DNA from: Alphaproteobacteria bacterium UBA1303
GTDB lineage: Bacteria; Pseudomonadota; Alphaproteobacteria; Micropepsales; Micropepsaceae
Length of the DNA: 64,000 nucleotides
NCBI GenBank assembly: GCA_002307315.1
Contig: DBTZ01000060.1
Span: 82,074-146,073 of the forward strand
Reading direction: 5' to 3'
Made by a program: the position numbers and the translations under genes. This document shows positions 24,676 through 33,020 of this stretch, piece by piece; the first letter of the stretch is position 1; every line of letters begins with the position of its first letter. Below the pieces are notes generated by a model. That model saw only the letters and a program-made list of their open reading frames with translations. It made no database searches and had not been told where the DNA came from.

Positions 24676-25455
24676 TCATTTTCCCTTCCACACCTTGCGG
24701 TACGACAGGAACAGGAGGCCGGAAAACAGGATCAGAAACGCGACGACCTCGAAGCCGAGGCGCTTGCGCTGCTCCATTTGCGGATCGGCGGCCCAGGCCA
24801 GGAAGGTGGCGACATCGTGCGCTTCCTGTTGCAACGAGGCATGCGTGCCGTCGGCATAGATCACCGCCTCCGAGGTCAAGGGCTGCGGCATGGCGATGGC
24901 CTGCCCCTCGAAATAGGGATTGAAGTTCAACCCTTCCTTGACCTTGACGCCTTTGGGCGGGTGTTCGACAAAGCCGACCAGGATCGAATACACGTAATCC
25001 ACGCCGTCTTTGCGCGCCGCCGCCATCAGCGAAAGGTCGGGCGGCAACGCCCCGCTGTTGGAATTGCGCGCGGCTTGCTGGTTGGGAAACGGCGACGGAA
25101 TGACATCGGCAAGCGTGGCGGGGCGCTGCAGACGCACCCCATTGTCGTCGGTTTCCTCGCCGGTTTCGTTGGGACCGGCGGCAACTTGGAAGCTATGGGC
25201 AATGGCCGCCGCCTCTTGCTCGCTGAAGCCGGGGCCGCCGGGCGCGGCCAGATCGCGGAACTTGAGATAGGTCAGCCCGTGGCAGGCCGAACAGACCTCG
25301 CGATAGATCTGGAAGCCGCGCTGCAGGCTGGCGCGGTCATAGGTACCGAACGGACCATTGAACGACCACGCTTGTTTTTGCGGCGGCTGCGCCGCGGTGG
25401 CGAGCGCCGGGGCGGCAAGCGCCAAGGCGAAAAGCAGCAAAAGGAGCTTTTTCAT
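24676..25455 (-). CDS. petC: Cytochrome c1 of the bc1 complex
   Basis: 259 residues from the ATG at 25455, which overlaps the cytochrome b stop by 4 bases. A signal peptide (LLLLLFALALAAPALATA) is followed by the haem-binding CSACH within YREVCSACHGLTYLKFRDL. The distal ligand Met is likely in the EGQAIAMPQPL segment. One C-terminal anchor helix (VVAFLILFSGLLFLSY) holds it in the membrane. It passes electrons from the Rieske protein to a soluble or membrane cytochrome c. Confidence 0.95.
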   Translation of the reverse strand: MKKLLLLLFALALAAPALATAAQPPQKQAWSFNGPFGTYDRASLQRGFQIYREVCSACHGLTYLKFRDLAAPGGPGFSEQEAAAIAHSFQVAAGPNETGEETDDNGVRLQRPATLADVIPSPFPNQQAARNSNSGALPPDLSLMAAARKDGVDYVYSILVGFVEHPPKGVKVKEGLNFNPYFEGQAIAMPQPLTSEAVIYADGTHASLQQEAHDVATFLAWAADPQMEQRKRLGFEVVAFLILFSGLLFLSYRKVWKGK

Positions 25456-26714
25456 GCCGCGCCCTCCTTGATCAGCACCGGCTGAGCGATGGTTTCCGGC
25501 GTCGGATCCGGCACCTCGATCCGCCCCAGGATCGGCATGACCAGCCAGAAGTAGGCGAAAAAGTAGAGCGTGGCGCAACGGCCGACCCAGACCAGCGGCA
25601 ACGAAGCGACGCCCAGATGCAGCACCGCGGCAACCGGCTGCGAGCCGATATACCCGAGGGTCAGACAAGCGGCGACAAATCCCCAGAAAAACCAGCGCAT
25701 CAAGGGCCGGTAGCGGCAAGAGCGCACTTTCGAGGAGTCGAGCCAGGGCGCGAACAGCGGGCTTATAAATGCCCCCAGCAGCACCGCGACGCCCAGCAGC
25801 TTGAACGGAATGGCGCGCAGCATGGCGTAATAGGGCAGGAAGTACCATTCGGGCTGAATCTCGGCCGGCGTCACCAGCGGATTGGCGGGGGAGGAATTGT
25901 CGGGGCTGACCAGCGCGTCGGGCGCGTAGAACACCAGTGCGGCATATACGATCACGAACAGCGACAGGAAGAATGCGTCCTTGACGGTGAAATAGGGATG
26001 AAACGGCAGGGTATCCTGCTCGCCCGCAACGTCGATGCCGGCGGGGTTGTTGTTGCCCACCACATGCAGCGCCCAGATGTGCAAAGCCACCAGCGCGCAG
26101 ATCACGAACGGCATCAGGGTATGCAGCGCGTAGAAGCGGGTCAGCGTCGGCGATCCCACCGCATAGCCGCCCCACAGCCATTGGGTGAGCGAATCCCCGA
26201 CCAGCGGCAGCGAGCCGAACAGGCTGGTGATGACGGTGGCCGCCCAATACGACATCTGCCCCCAGGGCAGCACGTAGCCGAGAAACGCGGTGGCGACCAT
26301 CGCCAGATAGATCAGCACGCCCAAGATCCAGACGATCTCGCGCGGGGCCTTGTAGGAGCCGTAATAAAGACCGCGGAACAGATGGAGATACACCGCGACG
26401 AAGAACATGGTGGCGCCGGTGGCATGCAAAGAGCGGATCAGCCAGCCGTAGCTCACCTCGCGCACGATGTTCTGCACCGAGGCGAAGGCCAGACTGCCGT
26501 CGGCGACATAGTGCATCGCCAGCACGATGCCGGTAACGATCTGCACGGCGAGAAAGAACGCCAGCATCGCCCCGAAGGTGTACCAGATGTTGAGGTTGCG
26601 CGGCGTCGGATAAACCACGAACTGATCGTAGACGAGACGCGGCAACGGCAGGCGGGAATCGAGCCAGCGGGTCAGGCCGTGTTTCGGCCGATAGATGGGT
26701 TGTCCGTCTGCCAT
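25452..26714 (-). CDS. petB: Cytochrome b of the bc1 complex
   Basis: 420 residues from the ATG at 26714. It carries both b haems and the two quinone sites. The two His pairs are visible in RSLHATGATMFFVAVYLHLFRG and HTLMPFVICALVALHIWALH. The Qo-site PEWYF motif and the WGQMSYWAA segment are intact. It has around eight membrane helices, as is usual for the long cytochrome b. It lies between the Rieske and c1 genes. Confidence 0.97.
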   Translation of the reverse strand: MADGQPIYRPKHGLTRWLDSRLPLPRLVYDQFVVYPTPRNLNIWYTFGAMLAFFLAVQIVTGIVLAMHYVADGSLAFASVQNIVREVSYGWLIRSLHATGATMFFVAVYLHLFRGLYYGSYKAPREIVWILGVLIYLAMVATAFLGYVLPWGQMSYWAATVITSLFGSLPLVGDSLTQWLWGGYAVGSPTLTRFYALHTLMPFVICALVALHIWALHVVGNNNPAGIDVAGEQDTLPFHPYFTVKDAFFLSLFVIVYAALVFYAPDALVSPDNSSPANPLVTPAEIQPEWYFLPYYAMLRAIPFKLLGVAVLLGAFISPLFAPWLDSSKVRSCRYRPLMRWFFWGFVAACLTLGYIGSQPVAAVLHLGVASLPLVWVGRCATLYFFAYFWLVMPILGRIEVPDPTPETIAQPVLIKEGAA

Positions 26715-26722
26715 GATACCCC

Positions 26723-27292
26723 CTAGCCGACCCTGATGCGGGTGCTCGACAAAAATGCATAAGGCGGCACGAACAGGTTCTGCGCCGCCGGGCCGGTGCG
26801 CACCCGGCCGGCGGTATCGAATTCCGAGCCGTGGCAGCGGCACAGCCAGCCGCCGTAACTTCCTTGCGGCGCCTCTGCCGTGCTGGCGGCCGGCGTACAG
26901 CCGAGGTGAGTGCAAACCCCGACCACCACCAGCCATTCCGGTATGGCCGCCCGGTTGGCGTCGATCGCCGGGGCGTCTTCGGGCAGATTGGCGTTGCGCG
27001 CCAGTTTGTCGATCAAATCCTCCAGCCGGACATTGCGGGCGGCGGCGATCTCGGCCGGGGTGCGCCGGCGCACGATCAGGGGATGGCCGCGCCATTGCAG
27101 CACCTGCTGCTGGCCCGGCTTGACCGCGGAAATATCGGCCTCCAACACGGCGTCGGCGCGCGCGCCGCTCGACGGGTTCATCTGGTCGACCAACGGCCAA
27201 GCCACGCACGCCGTTCCCACCGCACCGGTCGTTCCGGTGGCGACATACAGAAAATCGCGCCGCGTGGGTTCGGGCTTTTCGGGATCGGCCAC
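26723..27292 (-). CDS. petA: Rieske iron-sulfur protein of the bc1 complex
   Basis: 189 residues. A twin-arginine leader (TRRDFLYVATGTTG) with a non-cleaved anchor helix is typical. The 2Fe-2S ligands are in CTHLGC and CRCHGS; the second box has Arg where most homologues have Pro (CPCHGS). It ends with GPAAQNLFVPPY. First of petA-petB-petC-thiE, with petB starting 8 bases after its stop. Confidence 0.95.
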   Translation of the reverse strand: MADPEKPEPTRRDFLYVATGTTGAVGTACVAWPLVDQMNPSSGARADAVLEADISAVKPGQQQVLQWRGHPLIVRRRTPAEIAAARNVRLEDLIDKLARNANLPEDAPAIDANRAAIPEWLVVVGVCTHLGCTPAASTAEAPQGSYGGWLCRCHGSEFDTAGRVRTGPAAQNLFVPPYAFLSSTRIRVG

Positions 27293-27378
27293 GGCTCCAC
27301 CCTTTCAGGGATTCGATCAAGCAATTGAACGCGACTGTCTATACGGATGGCCGGGGGGATGCAACGCATCGGGTTTGC

Positions 27379-27909
27379 TTACCCCGGCAAATACCCCGTT
27401 CTAAAATCGGGTTCTCCGATCTTTTCCAATGCCTTACGCACGATCTCGGCGCAGGCCAGCGCATCGAACCCCGCCCGGTGGTGACGTTCGAGGCCGATCT
27501 TAAGCGCGCCGCAGACATCGTCGAGCTTGGTCGGAAAGATGTTCCACACCCGCCGCGCCAGATTGACGGTGCATAGATAGGGCTGCGCCGGCAGGGACAG
27601 GCCGTAATAGGCGCAGGCCGCACGCATCACCGAGCGGTCGAACGAGGCATTATGGGCGGCCAGGAAATCCGCGCCGTCGATGAATCGCTCGATGTCCGGC
27701 ATCACGCCGGAAAAATCGGGCGCGTCCTTGACCATCTCCCAATCGATGCCGTGCAAATAGGTGAAGTTGAAGCGGCGCTCGGGCGGACGGATAAACCAGG
27801 AGACTTGTGCCGTCACCTTGCCGCCTTCGACCCGTGCAAGACCGATTTCGCAGGCGCTGTGGCGGCTGTAACTGGCGGTTTCGAAATCGAGGGCGACGAA
27901 GCTCAGCAT
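27379..27909 (-). CDS. DnaQ-like 3'-5' exonuclease
   Basis: 176 residues, DEDD exonuclease fold. The ExoI box is FVALDFETAS, the ExoII region is FLAAHNASFDRSVM, and the ExoIII region HRAGFDALACAEI contains the HxxxxD of the DEDDh type. It is shorter than DNA polymerase III epsilon and lacks its C-terminal tail, so it is probably a stand-alone repair or RNA-processing exonuclease. It is divergent from trmL, with 44 bases between the starts. Confidence 0.85.
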   Translation of the reverse strand: MLSFVALDFETASYSRHSACEIGLARVEGGKVTAQVSWFIRPPERRFNFTYLHGIDWEMVKDAPDFSGVMPDIERFIDGADFLAAHNASFDRSVMRAACAYYGLSLPAQPYLCTVNLARRVWNIFPTKLDDVCGALKIGLERHHRAGFDALACAEIVRKALEKIGEPDFRTGYLPG

Positions 27910-27953
27910 GTCCGATCTATCTTTTCTCCGCGCCCGAATGTAAAGCGGACGAA

Positions 27954-28400
27954 ATGCGCATCGCCCTCTATCAGCCCGATATTCCCGGCAACACCGGCGC
28001 CCTGATCCGCCTCGCCGCCGGCTTCGGGGTTGGTCTCGACATCATCGAGCCGTGCGGTTTCTTATTCAACGACAAAGGGTTAAGACGCGCCGGGATGGAT
28101 TATATCGAGCTTGCCGCCGTTGTACGCCACCCCTCCTGGGAGGCGTTTCTTTCCGCCCACGGGGATAAGCGTCTGGTGCTTCTCACCACCAAGGGGGCCG
28201 TCCCCTACACCGATTTTGCCTTTTCCCCCGACGATGTACTGATCCTCGGCCGCGAAACCGCCGGGGTTCCCGACGAGGTCCATGCGCGGGCCGATGCCGC
28301 CTTGCGCATTCCCCTGAAGACCCGCTCGCTCAATGTGGCGATGGCGGGGGCCATCGTTCTTGCCGAAGCCTTGCGCCGGACCAAGGGGTTTCCGCCGTAA
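27954..28400 (+). CDS. trmL: tRNA (cytidine/uridine-2'-O-)-methyltransferase
   Basis: 148 residues from the ATG at 27954; upstream in-frame sequence runs into the exonuclease gene. SPOUT fold with a C-terminal knot. Marks are the start MRIALYQPDIPGNTGALIRL, then LILGRETAGVPDEV and the final IPLKTRSLNVAMAGAIVLAE. TrmL methylates the ribose of nucleotide 34 in certain leucine tRNAs using S-adenosylmethionine. Confidence 0.94.
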   Translation: MRIALYQPDIPGNTGALIRLAAGFGVGLDIIEPCGFLFNDKGLRRAGMDYIELAAVVRHPSWEAFLSAHGDKRLVLLTTKGAVPYTDFAFSPDDVLILGRETAGVPDEVHARADAALRIPLKTRSLNVAMAGAIVLAEALRRTKGFPP

Positions 28401-28499
28401 AGCGGTTTTTTTGTATGGCCGTCTGGAAAACGCTGCTTGCAATGCCTACATAGATTCTTCGCGGCCCCTCCAGCGTTTTTTCGTATAAGGACATTGTTT

Positions 28500-29180
28500 T
28501 TGCTCGATATTTTTTCAAACGGCGGCCTGTTTGCGCTTTTGCAGGTCATCTTCATCGACATCGTGCTGGCCGGCGACAACGCCCTGGTGATCGGCATGTC
28601 GGCGGCGCATGTCGCGCTGAAAGATCGCCATCGGGTCATCTTCTGGGGCCTGGTGGTGGCGGTGGTGCTGCGGGTGATCCTGGCGGTCGGTGCGGTCGAG
28701 CTGTTGCGTTATTCCTGGGTGATGCTGGCCGGCGGCTTGCTGCTGTTGTGGGTGTGCTGGCGGCTGCTGCGCGACATCAAACATCACGGCGAAATTGCCA
28801 AGGCGGCCAAACGCGAAGAAGCCCCGCCGCAGGCGCTGCCGCACGCCAAGGCGATGCGCCGCGCCATCTTGAGCATCGCCGCCGCCGACGTGTCGATGTC
28901 ACTCGACAACGTGCTGGCGGTCGCCGCCGCCTCGATGAGGTCCGACGGCGGCGCCCATGTCGAAATTCTGGCGATCGGGTTGATGCTGTCGATCGCGCTG
29001 ATGGGGTTGGCCGCCAATGTCATCGCCCGGCTTTTGAACCGCTACCATTGGATCAGCTATGCCGGTCTTGTCATCGTGCTGTACGTGGCGGTGCGCATGA
29101 TCTGGCACGGAGCCGAACGGCTGCATCAGTCCGGCGCCGTCGAACAGATGATGCTGTGGGCGCACGGCTTGGGGGCTTAA
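28500..29180 (+). CDS. TerC-family integral membrane protein (YjbE type)
   Basis: 226 residues from a TTG at 28500, chosen because AAGGA lies 8 bases upstream; an in-frame ATG at 28437 would add 21 non-family residues. About seven membrane helices. The paired acidic motifs of the family are present: FIDIVLAGDNALVIG near the start and AAADVSMSLDNVLAVAA in the middle. Relatives are linked to metal ion export. The substrate is unknown; manganese or calcium are guesses from other family members. Confidence 0.85.
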   Translation: MLDIFSNGGLFALLQVIFIDIVLAGDNALVIGMSAAHVALKDRHRVIFWGLVVAVVLRVILAVGAVELLRYSWVMLAGGLLLLWVCWRLLRDIKHHGEIAKAAKREEAPPQALPHAKAMRRAILSIAAADVSMSLDNVLAVAAASMRSDGGAHVEILAIGLMLSIALMGLAANVIARLLNRYHWISYAGLVIVLYVAVRMIWHGAERLHQSGAVEQMMLWAHGLGA

Positions 29181-29181
29181 G

Positions 29182-30402
29182 CTATTTTTTGACGGCGTCT
29201 CGTGCGGCCCGTTTCAGCCGTTCCCGAAGCGCGAAGGCGTCGGCGGGAAAACCGCTTTCGATCCACCATTCTTCGACTTCGGCCAGCACTTTCCCCACCT
29301 GCGGCCCTTCCGGCACGCCGGCGTCCATCGCATCGCGCCCGGTTAGGGGAAAGCGCGGTGAAGCGAAGAAATCGGCGATCTCCAAAAGCGCGCACCACGC
29401 GCCGTCATGGCCGGGGTCGGCATCGCCCGCCCAGTTGAGGAAAAGCCGGTCGTTGAACGTTTGCACCCCCAGCCGGTACAGCAGTTTGCGCGCCTCGCCG
29501 TGCGGCAGCGAGGGAGCGACGATCCCGGCGGCCTTCGATGCCGCAGCCAGCCTGTCCTTTTGCGCATTCGACAGCCGCCAGCGCTCGGCCACCGCCGCGT
29601 CGGGCCGAAGCGACGCCAGACGCAGCAACGGATCGGGCAGAAAACCGTGCGTGCGGTCGATCAGCGCCAACCGTTCCAGGCGGTCGAGAACCGGCGCTGC
29701 AAGACCGATTTCGCTTAAAATTCCCGCTTCCGCCATCGCCCCTAAGGCAAAGGCGGGCGAGGATGCCGCCAACAGCTTCAGCATCTCCTTGGCGATCCGC
29801 TCGCCGGACAATTGGCGAAGGCCGGCGCGCCCCGCCGCCGCCGCCGCAAGCGCCGCCCGATCGAGCGGTCCGCCGCCGTACCAGACGTGAAAGCGGAACA
29901 GTCGCAAGATGCGGAGATAATCCTCGGCGATGCGCCGGTCCGGCTCGCCGACGAAGCGCACCCGCCGCGCCGGCAAATCCTCCAGACCGCCGACGAAATC
30001 GAAGATTTCGCCGGCCTGGTCGGCATAGAGCGCATTGATGGTGAAATCGCGTCTTTGTGCGTCTTCGCGCCAGTCGTCGGTGAAGACGACCTCGGCATGA
30101 CGGCCGAAAGATCGCACGTCGCGGCGCAAGGTGGTGATTTCGAACGGCTTGCCGTCGGCCACCGCGGTGACGGTGCCGTGGCTGATGCCGGTGGGAACCG
30201 CCTTGACCCCCGCCGCCGTCAGCTTGGCCGTCACGCGGTCGGGCGGAAGCGGCGTGGCGATGTCGATGTCGTCGACCGGCTGGCCCATCAGCGCGTTGCG
30301 CACCGCCCCGCCGACGAAGCGGGCGTTGTTTTCCAGCGCGGCCATCACCTTCCGGCACGCGGGCGAACGCATCCAGGCATGGCGGGCGGGATCGAGCTTC
30401 AT
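29182..30402 (-). CDS. cca: CCA-adding enzyme / poly(A) polymerase family nucleotidyltransferase
   Basis: 406 residues from the ATG at 30402, overlapping the upstream NUDIX gene by 4 bases. The catalytic head holds FVGGAVRNAL followed by VDDIDIAT (the two metal-binding Asp). RRDFTINALY and RIAEDYLRILRLFRFH follow, as in class II tRNA nucleotidyltransferases. No other CCA/PAP gene is visible in the window, so it may repair tRNA ends; poly(A) polymerase activity cannot be ruled out. Confidence 0.9.
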   Translation of the reverse strand: MKLDPARHAWMRSPACRKVMAALENNARFVGGAVRNALMGQPVDDIDIATPLPPDRVTAKLTAAGVKAVPTGISHGTVTAVADGKPFEITTLRRDVRSFGRHAEVVFTDDWREDAQRRDFTINALYADQAGEIFDFVGGLEDLPARRVRFVGEPDRRIAEDYLRILRLFRFHVWYGGGPLDRAALAAAAAGRAGLRQLSGERIAKEMLKLLAASSPAFALGAMAEAGILSEIGLAAPVLDRLERLALIDRTHGFLPDPLLRLASLRPDAAVAERWRLSNAQKDRLAAASKAAGIVAPSLPHGEARKLLYRLGVQTFNDRLFLNWAGDADPGHDGAWCALLEIADFFASPRFPLTGRDAMDAGVPEGPQVGKVLAEVEEWWIESGFPADAFALRERLKRAARDAVKK

Positions 30403-31019
30403 GCGCGGACCCTTCGCGCCAGATCGGCGACGATCGCGGCGGTCGCCCCCCAAATGCGGCAATCGCCGAAATGGAAAACCGGAAATTTGCGCACCATCCC
30501 CTGCCATTGGCATTCTTCCTCGCGGCAATGGGTGGGATCGAGGAAGAACGTCAGGGGCGCTTCGAAAATACCGGCAACCTCGCGCTCGTCGGGGGCCAAG
30601 GTGAAGCCTTCGCTCACCAGCCCGACCACCGGGCGGATGGCGAAGCCGGTGGCGGTGCCGGCGATACTCAAGTAGCCCTGAACGCTGACGAAAGCGGCCT
30701 CGATGCCGGTTTCTTCGTACAGTTCGCGCAAAGCGGTGGCGTCCGGCCCGGTGTCGCTGGTCTCCTCTACTCCGCCGGGGAAACTGATCTGGCCGGGGTG
30801 GCGCACCAGCTTGTCGCTGCGCAGGGTAAACAACAGAACGGGCTCGGCGTGCAGCACGATCGGCACCAGCACCGCCGCCGGCGGCATAAATCCGGGCGAG
30901 GGCGCAAAGACGTCGAGCCGGGATTTCAGCCCGGGAAGCCCGGATTCCGCCGAAAATGCCTGACCGTTCATGCCGTCGCCTTCGCCGTTCTTGCCTGCGC
31001 CGGAGCCGGCGCGGTACAT
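30399..31019 (-). CDS. NUDIX hydrolase, CoA pyrophosphatase type
   Basis: 206 residues; an ATG at 30971 (190 residues) is an equally good start. The NUDIX box is intact: GGVEETSD, then LRELYEETGI. The preceding RHPGQISFPGG and the signature spacing match the YeaB/NudL group that cleaves coenzyme A. It overlaps cca by 4 bases, a pairing common in alphaproteobacteria. Confidence 0.88.
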   Translation of the reverse strand: MYRAGSGAGKNGEGDGMNGQAFSAESGLPGLKSRLDVFAPSPGFMPPAAVLVPIVLHAEPVLLFTLRSDKLVRHPGQISFPGGVEETSDTGPDATALRELYEETGIEAAFVSVQGYLSIAGTATGFAIRPVVGLVSEGFTLAPDEREVAGIFEAPLTFFLDPTHCREEECQWQGMVRKFPVFHFGDCRIWGATAAIVADLARRVRA

Positions 31020-31082
31020 AAGCGGTAAATCTCCGCGCCATAGATTAGTGGCGAGACGCCGCCCTTCGCAACATTAGGACAT

Positions 31083-32093
31083 ATGACTTCGATGAACGAT
31101 AGCGCCGGGGAACCGTTTAGCGGACCAGCCGTACAGGCGGCGGAAAATATCGCCGCCGCGCTTGCAGCGGTGCGCACCGGCATCGAAAAGGTCATTTTCG
31201 GCCAGGATTCCGTGATCGAAGAGGCGCTGATCGCCCTGATCGCCGGCGGCCACGGATTGATCATCGGCGTGCCCGGCCTGGCCAAGACCAAGCTGGTGGA
31301 GGCGATCGGAATAACCCTGGGGCTGGAATGGAAGCGCATCCAGTTCACCCCGGATTTGATGCCCGCCGACATCATCGGATCGGAAATCCTCGACGAGGAG
31401 GCGGGCCACCGCAGCTTCCGTTTCGTCAAGGGGCCGGTGTTCGCCCAACTGCTGATGGCCGACGAGATCAACCGCGCCTCTCCCCGCACCCAATCGGCAC
31501 TGCTGCAGGCGATGCAGGAACGCCAGGTCACGGTGGCGGGCGAACGTTTCGATTTGCCGAAGCCGTTCCACGTTCTTGCCACCCAGAATCCGCTGGAACA
31601 AGAAGGCACCTATCCCTTGCCGGAGGCCCAGCTCGACCGCTTTTTGCTGCAGATCGACATCGGCTATCCCGACAAGGCGGCGGAAAAGGAAATGCTGATC
31701 GCCACCACCTTCGACGAAGAAAAAAAGCCCGAACCCGTCGCCACGCCGGAGCTTCTGGTGCAGGCCCAGGCTTTGGTGCGGCGCATCCCGGTGGGCGAGG
31801 CGGTGGTCGAGGCGATCTTGAATCTGGTGCGCGCGGCCAGGCCCGACCAAGGGGGCGACGCAGAGTTGCGCGATGTCGTCTCCTGGGGACCGGGGCCGCG
31901 CGCCAGCCAAGCCTTCATGCTGGCGGTACGCGCCCGCGCGCTGCTGGATGGGCGCTTCGCCCCCTCGGGCGACGACGTGGCTGCCCTGGCCGCACCGGTG
32001 CTGCGCCACCGCATGGCCCTCAGCTTCGCCGCCCGGGCGGACGGCTTGAGCGTGACCTCGGTGATAGACCGGTTGTGCCGGACGTATCTATAA
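31083..32093 (+). CDS. MoxR-family AAA+ ATPase
   Basis: 336 residues. Walker A is GVPGLAKTKLVEA, Walker B is LLMADEIN, and RASPRTQSALLQAMQER holds the sensor region typical of MoxR. LATQNPLEQEGTYPLPEAQLDRF is the family signature. MoxR ATPases act with VWA-domain proteins as chaperones or regulators. Three such partner genes follow on the same strand, so it heads a four-gene operon. The target is unknown. Confidence 0.93.
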   Translation: MTSMNDSAGEPFSGPAVQAAENIAAALAAVRTGIEKVIFGQDSVIEEALIALIAGGHGLIIGVPGLAKTKLVEAIGITLGLEWKRIQFTPDLMPADIIGSEILDEEAGHRSFRFVKGPVFAQLLMADEINRASPRTQSALLQAMQERQVTVAGERFDLPKPFHVLATQNPLEQEGTYPLPEAQLDRFLLQIDIGYPDKAAEKEMLIATTFDEEKKPEPVATPELLVQAQALVRRIPVGEAVVEAILNLVRAARPDQGGDAELRDVVSWGPGPRASQAFMLAVRARALLDGRFAPSGDDVAALAAPVLRHRMALSFAARADGLSVTSVIDRLCRTYL

Positions 32094-32108
32094 TGGCGGA
32101 CATTTAAG

Positions 32109-33020
32109 ATGGCGGGCGAACGGGACCGACGCCGCGCATCGTCCTCAGGCGCCGCCGAAGCGCTGGCTGCGGCCTTGCCACCCCTGACGGTGCGCGCCGA
32201 GGCCCTCGCCTCCTCGATCAGCCTCGGCCTGCACGGACGGCGCAAAGGCGGCATCGGTCAGAGCTTCTGGCAGTTCCATCGCTACCGGATTGAGGATTCT
32301 CCGTCCCACATCGATTGGCGGCAATCGGCGCGCTCGCAGCACCTTTATGTGCGCGAACGCGAATGGGAGGCGGCGCAATCGGTCTATCTCTGGCGCGCCG
32401 GCGGGCCGTCGATGCGTTTCGCCTCGGAGCCGGGCCGCGAAACCAAACTCGACCGCGCAACGTTGCTGACGCTGGCGCTGTCGGCCCTTTTGATCCGCGG
32501 CGGCGAACGGGTGGCGCTGTGCGGAGAAAAGGATGCGCCGGCCGCTTCGCGCGCCGCCTATCTTCGCATCGCCCATGCCTTGTGCGAACGCGCACCCGCC
32601 GATGACGCGCTGCCGCCCGATGCCGATCTCGCGCGCAACGCCCAATTCGTCTGGTTCGGCGATTTTCTCGAACCCGTGAACGAAATCGAAGCCGTTCTCC
32701 GCCGATTGATCCGGTTCGGCGTCCACGGCCGGCTAGTACATATCGTCGATCCCGCCGAGGAAGACTTTCCCTACATCGGCCGCACCCGCTTCGAAGCCCC
32801 GACGGGCGGCGAAACCCATCTTTTCGGCCGCGCCGAGACCGTCGGCGGGGCCTATCGCCGGCGCTTTGCCGCGCGGATCGAGACGATTTCGCAGATGGCG
32901 CGCAGCTTGAACTGGTCCTACCTCAGACACCGCACCGACCGGCCGGCCAAGACCGCGCTGACCGCTCTCTTTGCCGATCTGTCCGGCGCGCCCGCCTTTC
33001 CCGGCGAGGGCGGCGCATGA
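32109..33020 (+). CDS. DUF58 domain protein
   Basis: 303 residues, no membrane helix. The DUF58 core is seen in HIDWRQSARSQHLYVREREWE, with a following VWA-like region. It lies 15 bases after the MoxR gene and overlaps the next gene by 4 bases. MoxR-DUF58 pairs are widespread. The protein is presumed to be a client or adaptor of the ATPase; no reaction is known. Confidence 0.88.
   Translation: MAGERDRRRASSSGAAEALAAALPPLTVRAEALASSISLGLHGRRKGGIGQSFWQFHRYRIEDSPSHIDWRQSARSQHLYVREREWEAAQSVYLWRAGGPSMRFASEPGRETKLDRATLLTLALSALLIRGGERVALCGEKDAPAASRAAYLRIAHALCERAPADDALPPDADLARNAQFVWFGDFLEPVNEIEAVLRRLIRFGVHGRLVHIVDPAEEDFPYIGRTRFEAPTGGETHLFGRAETVGGAYRRRFAARIETISQMARSLNWSYLRHRTDRPAKTALTALFADLSGAPAFPGEGGA

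Noticed and set aside
24676..26760. A 694-codon frame joining cytochrome c1 to a second protein
   Set aside because: The C-terminal part is the real petC; the upstream part is an out-of-frame reading of petB and not a fusion.
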